This document shows positions 6,916 through 13,078 of a stretch of DNA of 15,395 nt, in pieces. Both the position numbers and the translations under genes were made by a program. The stretch covers positions 1 through 15,395 of the forward strand of contig JAFGGF010000110.1 in the NCBI GenBank assembly GCA_016930735.1, read 5' to 3'. The stretch's first letter is position 1. Every line of letters begins with the position of its first letter. The notes beneath the pieces were generated by a model that saw only the letters and a list, made by a program, of their open reading frames with translations, searched no databases and had not been told where the DNA came from. The stretch is from Prolixibacteraceae bacterium (GTDB lineage Bacteria; Bacteroidota; Bacteroidia; Bacteroidales; Prolixibacteraceae).

Positions 6916-7956
6916 ATGAAATCACTGATATTTAAAATTATCATTATATCCATATTTACCCTGATTGCTTTTCCTGTGCTGGGTTCTGAATACAACAAAA
7001 AACTTGTAAAGGAAGTAAATCTGAACGGCACATGGAAATTTACGATTATGCATTCCAACGACTGGTATGAAGTTAATTATGATGATTCAGACTGGGATAG
7101 GATTGAAGCACCGGGCGACTGGGAACGGCAGGGCTATAACGGATACAACGGTTATGGTTTCTACAGGAAAAAAGTAAATATAAACGAAGACCTGAATGAA
7201 TTCCAGATGTACCTGATGCTTGGTTACATCGATGATGTTGACGAGGTATATTTTAATGGAGAGCTGATTGGCTCAACCGGTTCGTTTCCTCCGCAATACA
7301 ATTCAGCTTATAATGCAAACCGGTCATATTTTATTCCGCAATCGGTTATCAGGCCAGGGCAGGAAAATATAATTGCCGTAAAAGTTTTTGATATGGGAGG
7401 TGAAGGTGGAATTGTAAAAGGTGACCTTGGAATTTACACACAGGAATTCCCAGTAAAAACAGAAATCGACCTGGTAGGGTTGTGGAAATTTACAACCAGG
7501 AATAACGAAAGTTTCAGGGAAGCAGATTACGATGATTCTGACTGGAATGAAATTCTTGTTCCCGGATATTGGGAAAATCAGGGATATCGAAATTATGATG
7601 GTTCTGCCTGGTACAGGAAAGAATTCACAGTGAAGAATACAGATTTTGAAGATTATATGGTCCTGTTATTGGGAAAAATTGATGATATCGACATGGTTTT
7701 CCTCAACGGAACATGGATCGGGCAAACAGGTGAAAATGAAATGTTCCGGTTTGGAGATGGAATAAGTGACAGCTATTGCCGCTCCGACAGATCCTATGTT
7801 TTTCCATCGGACTTGTTAAAAAACGGAACCAATGTTATTGCAATTAAAGTATATGACAAATACGGAGAAGGTGGAATTTACGAAGGCCTTGTGGGAATAG
7901 TAAACCAATCAAAATTTGTCGATTACTGGAAAAAAAAGAGCCAAAAATACCGATAA
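6916..7956 (+). CDS. Paralogous exported protein with two tandem GH2-type sugar-binding domains
   Basis: 346 residues with a clear signal peptide (about 1-23, ending VLGSE). Modules at about 35-173 and 185-329 repeat the plan of the upstream gene: YDDSDW acidic turn, WExQGY, a YDG/YNG-x-x-W/F-YRK core, LGxIDD and GEGGI near the end. Module 1 has drifted most in the core (GYNGYGFYRK in place of YDGYAWYRK). The pair appears to come from a gene duplication of an already doubled domain. No enzyme active site is seen. The 14-bp gap to the upstream gene and the terminator at 8044 define a two-gene operon. Binding of a glycan is inference; the fold could also mediate protein contact. Confidence 0.82.
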   Translation: MKSLIFKIIIISIFTLIAFPVLGSEYNKKLVKEVNLNGTWKFTIMHSNDWYEVNYDDSDWDRIEAPGDWERQGYNGYNGYGFYRKKVNINEDLNEFQMYLMLGYIDDVDEVYFNGELIGSTGSFPPQYNSAYNANRSYFIPQSVIRPGQENIIAVKVFDMGGEGGIVKGDLGIYTQEFPVKTEIDLVGLWKFTTRNNESFREADYDDSDWNEILVPGYWENQGYRNYDGSAWYRKEFTVKNTDFEDYMVLLLGKIDDIDMVFLNGTWIGQTGENEMFRFGDGISDSYCRSDRSYVFPSDLLKNGTNVIAIKVYDKYGEGGIYEGLVGIVNQSKFVDYWKKKSQKYR

Positions 7957-8043
7957 ACAATAAAACAATGTTGAAAGCAAACTTATTATGATGAAATATC
8001 TGGCAATCATCATAATTTGAGTTTACATGTTTACACTAGTAGC

Positions 8044-8071
8044 AAAGAGGGATCTGAATGATCCCTTTTTT
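8044..8071 (+). terminator. Rho-independent terminator of the sugar-binding operon
   Basis: AAAGAGGGATC (8044-8054) pairs with GATCCCTTTTT (8060-8070) through 11 bp including one G-U, around a TGAAT loop. A run of six T covers 8066-8071. It lies 87 bp after the stop at 7956. Confidence 0.85.
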
Positions 8072-8160
8072 ATTGAACTATTTTAATTTATTAACAGGAT
8101 TTAATGATTTAAAATAACCAATATGAAATAACATACAGAAGTTTCTAATACCCGTAATTT

Positions 8161-8195
8161 CCTTATTCCTTATTTTTTATTTCTTATTTATTTTT
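8161..8195. repeat. Degenerate heptamer repeat (CCTTATT)
   Basis: Five consecutive 7-bp units can be read: CCTTATT, CCTTATT, TTTTATT, TCTTATT, TATTTTT. The TTATT core recurs four times at exactly 7-bp steps. It lies between convergent genes, 61 bp beyond the 3' end of the M20 gene. Pyrimidine-rich low complexity is the alternative explanation. Confidence 0.5.
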
Positions 8196-8255
8196 CGATT
8201 GAACCCTCTAAATCAGACCACCAATAATTTTTCCGCCGGGTAACTTTTAATAACT

Positions 8256-9572
8256 TTATTTCTTCATCAGACCCAAAACATTATGAACCATCACTTCTAT
8301 ACCGGTTTCGATGGTTTTTTTATAATCAGGATTTAAATATGGTGAATGTAAGGGATAAGGTTCTTTCCCTTCAGCTTTAAGCTTTTTCATTTCTTCAGGA
8401 GCTGTGCTCCCCAGCCAGATCAGGCAAATGGGCACATCTTCAGTTGTTAATCCGTACTTCCCGAAATCTTCTCCAACCATTGCAGGAGATGTTTTCAGAA
8501 TGTTTTCCTCTCCTATTGTCTGACCGGCTAATTCTTTAACCATCAAGCTTAAAGAATCATCATTTATCACAGGCGGCGTATCTTCAGGATCAACTTCAAC
8601 CAGCGGCAATTTATCTTCCGGCATTCCAGCCATTCTTGCTGCAGCGTTACTGATACGTTTAATTGCACTGATTATTTTTTCAATAACCGGCTCGCTGTAA
8701 TAGCGTAAAGTAAGTTCCATTTTTACTTCATCCGGAATTATGTTGGGGCGGGTGCCGCCATGAATGGAGCCAACCGTAACAACAGCAGGGTCAAGGGGGC
8801 TGATTTCACGGCTTACAATGGTTTGCAGGTCAAGCACAATACGTGATGCAATTACAACCGGATCAATACATTTTTCAGGATAAGCTCCATGCCCACCCTT
8901 TCCATAAACAGTAATATTTACAGTTTTAACACCGGCAAATACAGGACCGCCAACCAATCCAATTGTCCCTGATTCCAATTCTGGATTAATATGATAGGCC
9001 AAAGCATAATCGGGTACCGGAAATTTTGAAAACAATCCTGCATCGATAGCAAGTCCGGCACCACCGCTAACCTCTTCAGCCTGCTGGGCAATAACCATTA
9101 ATGTACCTTTCCACTGATCTTTAAAAGCGACAAGTGTATGAATGGTTCCAGCCCAGACCGACATATGAATATCATGCCCGCAGGCATGCATAACCGGCAC
9201 CTCATCACCATTCGAATTTTCAGACCTTTGTTGACTGGCAAAATCAAAACCGGTCTTTTCTTCAATGGGTAAAGCATCCATATCGGTTCGAAGCATAACC
9301 ACCGGACCATCACCGTTTTTCAGGATTCCCACAACACTGTTCCCTGCAAAAGCCGGATATACTTCCATTCCTGCTTTTTTAAGTTCAACTGCCATTTGTT
9401 GGGCAGTTTCAAATTCTTTAGTTGACAATTCAGGGTTCTGATGCAAATAAGTACATAACTCATAAGAGCGTTTGGCTTGCACATCAATAATGCTTTTTAT
9501 TTCTTCCTTCGATTGCGACATTGCAGGCATATTAAACAAAATAAGCAGAATCAAAACTTTATATGTCTTCAT
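8256..9572 (-). CDS. Exported M20D-family metallo-amidohydrolase (N-acyl amino acid / hippurate-type)
   Basis: 438 residues with a signal peptide (about 1-19, ending AMSQS). The M20D dinuclear metal site is visible: C131 and H133 in HACGHD, E166/E167 in QQAEEVSGG, H194 in AYHINP and H409 in LHSPYLN. H228 (GKGGHGAYP) lies in the inserted lid domain that helps dimerise and bind substrate. The family cleaves N-acyl or N-aryl groups from amino acids or short peptides; related enzymes include hippurate and indole-3-acetyl-amino acid hydrolases. The substrate here cannot be predicted. The signal peptide sends it to the periplasm or outside, suggesting nutrient scavenging. It lies 55 bp downstream of the gene at 9628-10488 and may also have its own promoter at 9597. 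Confidence 0.9.
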   Translation of the reverse strand: MKTYKVLILLILFNMPAMSQSKEEIKSIIDVQAKRSYELCTYLHQNPELSTKEFETAQQMAVELKKAGMEVYPAFAGNSVVGILKNGDGPVVMLRTDMDALPIEEKTGFDFASQQRSENSNGDEVPVMHACGHDIHMSVWAGTIHTLVAFKDQWKGTLMVIAQQAEEVSGGAGLAIDAGLFSKFPVPDYALAYHINPELESGTIGLVGGPVFAGVKTVNITVYGKGGHGAYPEKCIDPVVIASRIVLDLQTIVSREISPLDPAVVTVGSIHGGTRPNIIPDEVKMELTLRYYSEPVIEKIISAIKRISNAAARMAGMPEDKLPLVEVDPEDTPPVINDDSLSLMVKELAGQTIGEENILKTSPAMVGEDFGKYGLTTEDVPICLIWLGSTAPEEMKKLKAEGKEPYPLHSPYLNPDYKKTIETGIEVMVHNVLGLMKK

Positions 9573-9596
9573 AATCTATAATTTGAAGCAAAACAA

Positions 9597-9604
9597 CAAA
9601 TTTA
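9597..9604 (-). promoter_or_regulatory. Possible -7 promoter element for the M20 gene
   Basis: On the minus strand this reads TAAATTTG, a full match to TAnnTTTG, 24 bp before the ATG at 9572 and inside the 55-bp gap after the upstream gene. No good -33 TTTG is seen at the expected distance, and the region is AT-rich, so chance is possible. Confidence 0.3.
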
Positions 9605-9627
9605 AATTAAAGTTGAATACCGGGTTA

Positions 9628-10488
9628 TTACAGTTGTTTTTTGTACTCCCGTTTTTCTTTACCTGAAAGTTCTTTAATTATAATCTTTTCATCCTGTACT
9701 GATTTGTATACTTTTCCCATTTCAACCTGAGATATTTTTGATCCTTCCAATAAAAATTCAGGTATCAGGAATATTTTATTTTTTGAATTTAAATCGCTGT
9801 GAAACAAGGAAAAACCAACCATGTAGTTATTATTTTCAATCCGGTTTGCTTTTCCGATTATTTGCCCGGGTAAAACCGTTTGTCCTAACTTGCAATTAAT
9901 CTGATGATAAGCAAAATTATAATATTCCCCAATTGTCCCGTCTTCGTGCAGCAGTTGTACCAGGTTAAATTGTTTTCCTTTCTCAGTTGGCAGGTTGGGA
10001 TGATTGTTATTAATTAGCCTGATCACAATTCCCTTTCTTGAAGCTACAACTTCATCAGAACCAATTAGTTCAAAACCAATCGACCTGTTATTTTCTTTTT
10101 CAATTTCCGAAGTTACTAAAACCTCTGATCCCGAAGATACAGGAATGAGATATGGATATTCAGGATCCACCTCAGGTGAAGGATCGGATATAAACCATTT
10201 AATTTCTATATTAAAATCAGGACCCGGCATATCTGTTTCGCAATAAATTGTGAATAATGAATTAGTTCCCGGATTTACACGTTTAATAAAAGGCAGTTTT
10301 TCGGAAAAGGATGCATTTTCAAGGTAACTGAAATCAAGTGCAACATATACCGGAAAAGTTGAATAGTTATCTGCCGAAAAGTTTACATTCCCAACAGCAT
10401 CTAAATCATATTTTACCTGGTATTCATTTTGTGCTGAAAGCCATAAACCAGGCAACATAAAACACAATAAGGTTATGGTAGGCTTCAT
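9628..10488 (-). CDS. Exported protein with a degenerate M23 (lysostaphin-like) peptidase fold
   Basis: 286 residues with a signal peptide (about 1-19, ending LSAQ). Residues about 25-135 look like a beta-rich domain of unknown type. Residues about 142-235 follow the M23 pattern: SDEVVASRKGIVI in place of the usual entry strand, then NLVQLLHEDGTIGEYYNF, then the turn KLGQTVLPGQIIGKAN, and a last strand GFSLFHSD. The zinc ligands are missing: no HxxxD near the start, and the closing HLHF is FSLF. The protein is therefore probably a non-catalytic scaffold or binding relative of cell-wall endopeptidases. It may be cotranscribed with the M20 gene 55 bp downstream. The fold call rests on motif resemblance. 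Confidence 0.7.
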   Translation of the reverse strand: MKPTITLLCFMLPGLWLSAQNEYQVKYDLDAVGNVNFSADNYSTFPVYVALDFSYLENASFSEKLPFIKRVNPGTNSLFTIYCETDMPGPDFNIEIKWFISDPSPEVDPEYPYLIPVSSGSEVLVTSEIEKENNRSIGFELIGSDEVVASRKGIVIRLINNNHPNLPTEKGKQFNLVQLLHEDGTIGEYYNFAYHQINCKLGQTVLPGQIIGKANRIENNNYMVGFSLFHSDLNSKNKIFLIPEFLLEGSKISQVEMGKVYKSVQDEKIIIKELSGKEKREYKKQL

Positions 10489-10507
10489 ATTTCCTGAATA
10501 AAAACAG

Positions 10508-10526
10508 AAAGATATAAAATATCTTT
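10508..10526. repeat. Inverted repeat upstream of the M23-like gene
   Basis: AAAGATAT (10508-10515) and ATATCTTT (10519-10526) are perfect inverted arms around AAA. The element begins 20 bp before the ATG at 10488, a position suited to an operator or core-promoter overlap. Its AT-richness limits confidence. Confidence 0.35.
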
Positions 10527-10659
10527 TACATCATGGAAATTCAGGTTATGTTAAAAGAATTTAAAACCAATAACTTTTATCAATTTTGCCTTCAGAAAAA
10601 ATATGATTTTTATGTAGAATCCGTTATAACTTTTAATTACCAATTGCGTATTCAGGGTT

Positions 10660-10818
10660 ATGCTATACGATAATAAAGATACAGGTAAAGAATTTAAAAA
10701 GGACAATAAAATTGAAAAAATCCTTTTTAATTCAAAGAAAGAAAAAAGCAAATCTGAAGATCAGAAAAAAGCAAAAAAAGAAATGCAGTTTATTGTAGAC
10801 TGGCAAATCATGCATTAA
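10660..10818 (+). CDS. Possible 52-codon lysine-rich small ORF or pseudogene fragment
   Basis: ATG at 10660 to TAA at 10816-10818. The peptide has a short N-terminus (MLYDNKDTGKEF), then a run rich in Lys, Glu and Ser, and ends FIVDWQIMH. A 46-codon ORF in another frame (10533-10673) overlaps its start, and the two together could be one gene broken by a frameshift. No family is recognised and no separate promoter is seen. Adenine-rich DNA produces such frames by chance. Confidence 0.2.
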   Translation: MLYDNKDTGKEFKKDNKIEKILFNSKKEKSKSEDQKKAKKEMQFIVDWQIMH

Positions 10819-10925
10819 TAAAGTTGCTTCTGAAACATGTCAAAAAACTGGCTAAGATAAAATACTGCTTTCCGATATTCTTTGGAGCAGAATTACTATG
10901 CTGTTTTAGTTCAACCCTTTTAAGC

Positions 10926-10933
10926 TATATTTG
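10926..10933 (+). promoter_or_regulatory. Bacteroidota-type -7 element for the DUF4268-CPBP pair
   Basis: TATATTTG matches TAnnTTTG fully and ends 17 bp before the ATG at 10951. TTTT at 10904-10907, 18 bp upstream, is a three-of-four match to the -33 TTTG. Confidence 0.45.
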
Positions 10934-10950
10934 TATTCCAAATAATTCAA

Positions 10951-11427
10951 ATGTACAGCCGCGAAGAATTAAAAATACTCCGTTCGGAATTCTGGGAAAT
11001 GTTTGGCCAGCGTTGCGAAGTCCATCCCGAATTACGTGAAAGAAAAAAGAAATGGGTTCTGCACCGGACAAAAATCAGAGATGTTGCTTTGAAGTTTGAA
11101 ATCGGCCGCGAAGATGCCAAAGTGATGATAGAAGTTTCACATAAAAATGAAAACAAAAGGCTACAGGTTTTTGAAATCCTTGAAAAATACAAAGCAATTC
11201 TCGAACTTGGATTTGATGATGACCTGACCTGGGATTTTGTGCACGAAAGGGAGGACAGCCAAAAGGAAGTGTGCAGGATTTATACAAATCTGGAAGGTGT
11301 TGATTTTCACCGAAAGAATGACTGGCCTGAAATTTTTAACTTTTTTATTGATAAAATGTTGATTCTTGAACGTATTTTTATGGAAATCAGAGATATTTTA
11401 CTGGATGAAATTATTAAATCGGAATGA
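10951..11427 (+). CDS. DUF4268 domain-containing protein
   Basis: 158 residues, nearly all of it the domain. The start MYSREELKILRSEFWEMFG is typical of stand-alone DUF4268 proteins (PF14088), followed by KWVLHRTKIRDVALKFEI, then KVMIEVSHKN and, after a helix, DDLTWDFVHE. The family is often found as the C-terminal part of restriction-like or nuclease-like proteins, but isolated copies have no established function, and no nuclease motif can be asserted here. No signal peptide or membrane segment, so it is cytoplasmic. It overlaps the next gene by four bases (ATGA), which implies translational coupling. Confidence 0.8.
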   Translation: MYSREELKILRSEFWEMFGQRCEVHPELRERKKKWVLHRTKIRDVALKFEIGREDAKVMIEVSHKNENKRLQVFEILEKYKAILELGFDDDLTWDFVHEREDSQKEVCRIYTNLEGVDFHRKNDWPEIFNFFIDKMLILERIFMEIRDILLDEIIKSE

Positions 11428-12074
11428 AAAATAAATCCAAAACATATTACCTCGGAATTGAATTCACTATCCTTTTTTTTGGCGTACCGATATTTCTGCT
11501 TTTTGAAAAAAGTATTGTGCATCCCACTTCAATACTTTTACCCATCCTGATTGCCCTGATAATCTATTTCAGAAAACAAAAAGATTTTAAAACAAAAGAT
11601 TTATTCAGATTAGGCATTTCAAAAAAAATCTGGTTAAAACAGGTTTTTGTTTTAATTGCTTCTGGAATATTTTTGGTTGTTTATGTCCTGCTTTTCGAAC
11701 CTGATAGCTTATTCAACTTGCCACGGCAAAATCCTGTAATCTGGGGTATTATGCTGATCTTTTACCCTGTTTTTTCAGCTTATGGGCAGGAAATCATTTA
11801 CCGGAAATTCCTGTTTAAACGTTACAATCCACTCTTTCAAAAAAAGTGGTTATTGATTCTTGCCAGTGGAGTTACATTCAGTTTTGTCCACATCCTGTTT
11901 TTCAGTACCCTGTCGCTGGTGTTAACCTTTATTGCCGGCATTTATCTGGCATGGATTTACGAAAAAACCCAAAGTGTAATGTTTACCGCCATACTTCATG
12001 GAATAGTAGGTTTCCTGATCTTTACAGTCGGTTTAGGGCAACACTTCTGGCTCGATATGATGGAATGGCTGTGA
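11424..12074 (+). CDS. CPBP-family (Abi/Rce1-like) intramembrane glutamic protease
   Basis: 216 residues with about six hydrophobic segments. CPBP motif 1 appears as QEIIYR (Q122, E123, R127), a Gln-Glu variant of the usual EExxxR. Motif 2 is the FxxxH of TFSFVHILFF (F152, H156), and motif 3 is H192 in ILHGIVG, where the Asn often found four residues later is absent. The family includes prenyl-protein proteases, bacteriocin-immunity proteins and LysA-like resistance proteins; the substrate cannot be predicted. It starts inside the last codon region of the DUF4268 gene, so the two are made together. The 3' end abuts a CAGT heptamer repeat and faces a convergent gene. Confidence 0.87.
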   Translation: MKNKSKTYYLGIEFTILFFGVPIFLLFEKSIVHPTSILLPILIALIIYFRKQKDFKTKDLFRLGISKKIWLKQVFVLIASGIFLVVYVLLFEPDSLFNLPRQNPVIWGIMLIFYPVFSAYGQEIIYRKFLFKRYNPLFQKKWLLILASGVTFSFVHILFFSTLSLVLTFIAGIYLAWIYEKTQSVMFTAILHGIVGFLIFTVGLGQHFWLDMMEWL

Positions 12075-12077
12075 TTT

Positions 12078-12111
12078 CAGTTAGCAGTTTTCAGTCGCAG
12101 TTGGCAGTTAA
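12078..12111. repeat. Degenerate CAGT heptamer repeat between convergent genes
   Basis: CAGT occurs at 12078, 12085, 12092, 12098 and 12105, with spacings of 7, 7, 6 and 7 bp. Units read CAGTTAG, CAGTTTT, CAGTCG, CAGTTGG, CAGTTAA. It fills the 33-bp gap between the CPBP stop and the cupin stop and runs four bases into the latter. Confidence 0.65.
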
Positions 12112-12608
12112 GTTGTGAAATCTTTTATAACTGTTTCTAAATGTGGAAATTCAATCAATAATTGCCCCCTGGTTGCCAGCTCAAAATCATCAAAATCGAA
12201 ACCGGGAGCCACAGTACAACCAATTAATGAATAACCCTGTTTATTGATTAAATGAGCTGTAAACCAGGTATTTTTAGGGATAATAACCTGAAAAGTTTCC
12301 TGTTTTTCAATATCTGATCCTAAATGCAGTTTTTTAATTTTCCCATCTAGAATCAGTAAAATTTCAACTGAAGAACTCCCGGTATAAAAATGCCAGATTT
12401 CATCTGATTTAATCCGGTGGAACATGGATTTGTCCTCTCCTTCAAGCAAATAGTAAATCGAAGTGGAATAGTTCCTGGCTGAAGAATACCGGCCCGGCAA
12501 AGCGTGTTTTTCAGTAATTTCTTCAGCCCTGTAAATTTCTCTGAACCACCCCCCTTCCGGATGTTTTTCAAGCCTTAGTTTTTTTATATAAAACGATGCA
12601 TTTCCCAT
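12108..12608 (-). CDS. Cupin, DUF985 (cupin_5) family
   Basis: 166 residues, the usual length. The N-terminal LEKHPEGGWFREIYRA (13-28), STSIYYLLEG (49-57), the cupin metal-type motif H64...E70-I-W-H73 (MFHRIKSDEIWHFY), IIPKNTWFTAH and CTVAPGFDFDDFELATR are all hallmarks of DUF985. The fold is a single double-stranded beta-helix; the activity of the family is not established, though sugar-epimerase-like and metal-binding roles have been suggested. No signal peptide. Its ATG shares one base with the stop of the upstream AHSA1-like gene, so the two are translationally coupled. Confidence 0.9.
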   Translation of the reverse strand: MGNASFYIKKLRLEKHPEGGWFREIYRAEEITEKHALPGRYSSARNYSTSIYYLLEGEDKSMFHRIKSDEIWHFYTGSSSVEILLILDGKIKKLHLGSDIEKQETFQVIIPKNTWFTAHLINKQGYSLIGCTVAPGFDFDDFELATRGQLLIEFPHLETVIKDFTT

Positions 12609-12985
12609 TATTCAAATAATTCAGCCAGTGCACCCATATAATCTTCATCCCAGCCTTCTGTTATATTTTCAAATGCCTCATCGGGAATATTTGTATGTAA
12701 CAATTCCACACTTGTGCCTTTTTTATGAGGATGCAGCTTAATGGTTACAATCGATTCTTCACTCTGCCCTTCAAAATTCCATCGCTGTACAATTTTTTTA
12801 TCTTTCTCAAATTCAAGGTTCCTGCCCGTAATACTTCCGTCCCACAACGAAAATTCAGAGTCAGGTTCTTCACTCATCTCAGCAGGTTCTCCGGTCCAGA
12901 TTTCAAGCATCGACTGATTTGTGATAGCGTTATAAATATCTTTGGGCTGACCACCCAGTGTGTAATATTTTTTATATGATTTCAT
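12608..12985 (-). CDS. SRPBCC / AHSA1-like (START-fold) protein
   Basis: 125 residues. Family features are the helix-strand start TLGGQPKDIYNAITN, the MLEIWTG near 26-32, FSLWDGSITGRNLEFE, KIVQRWNFEG, and the C-terminal VELLHTNIPDEAFENITEGWDEDYMG. These match the AHSA1 (Aha1 C-terminal) type of SRPBCC domain, a hydrophobic-pocket fold that binds small ligands or partner proteins. A true Hsp90 co-chaperone role is not implied in bacteria. The stop overlaps the cupin start by one base (TAATG). A -7-like box at 13000-13007 fits its start. Confidence 0.85.
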   Translation of the reverse strand: MKSYKKYYTLGGQPKDIYNAITNQSMLEIWTGEPAEMSEEPDSEFSLWDGSITGRNLEFEKDKKIVQRWNFEGQSEESIVTIKLHPHKKGTSVELLHTNIPDEAFENITEGWDEDYMGALAELFE

Positions 12986-12999
12986 AAATACTGTTTATC

Positions 13000-13007
13000 C
13001 AAAATTA
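13000..13007 (-). promoter_or_regulatory. Possible -7 promoter element for the AHSA1-cupin pair
   Basis: Minus strand reads TAATTTTG, a full match to TAnnTTTG, 14 bp before the ATG at 12985. No TTTG is found at the usual -33 distance. The implied leader is very short. Confidence 0.3.
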
Positions 13008-13025
13008 GCTTTTTTGAACAAAGAA

Positions 13026-13055
13026 TTTGCATTTGTATTAATCTTTCTAAATTTA
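13026..13055 (+). promoter_or_regulatory. Likely Bacteroidota promoter of the UbiA-family gene
   Basis: TTTG at 13026-13029 is followed after 18 bp by TAAATTTA (13048-13055), seven-eighths of the TTTG-N19-TAnnTTTG pattern. The start codon is 23 bp further on. Confidence 0.4.
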
Positions 13056-13078
13056 CCGGCTGAATCCATCAAAAAACA

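Larger units (their letters stand above)
7957..8255. other. Convergent intergenic region with no gene
   Basis: These 299 bp separate the last plus-strand gene of the sugar-binding operon from the minus-strand M20 gene. They hold one terminator (8044-8071) and a heptamer repeat (8161-8195). The only ATG-led frame of note is a 10-codon hydrophobic peptide at 7988-8020, too short to support. Confidence 0.7.
10489..10950. other. 462-bp intergenic region between divergent genes, no convincing gene
   Basis: The region separates the minus-strand M23-like gene from the plus-strand DUF4268 gene. It carries an inverted repeat (10508-10526), two overlapping short plus-strand ORFs (10533-10673 and 10660-10818) and a -7 box (10926-10933). 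A minus-strand frame at 10551-10751 has no family resemblance and is low complexity. The length and the short ORFs fit a decayed gene. Confidence 0.5.

Noticed and set aside
7988..8020. Leader-peptide-like ORF MMKYLAIIII
   Set aside because: Ten codons with no downstream gene to attenuate; the next element is a plain terminator.
10551..10751. Minus-strand 66-codon ORF
   Set aside because: Low-complexity AT-derived peptide rich in Phe, Leu and Ile, no family resemblance and no good start context.
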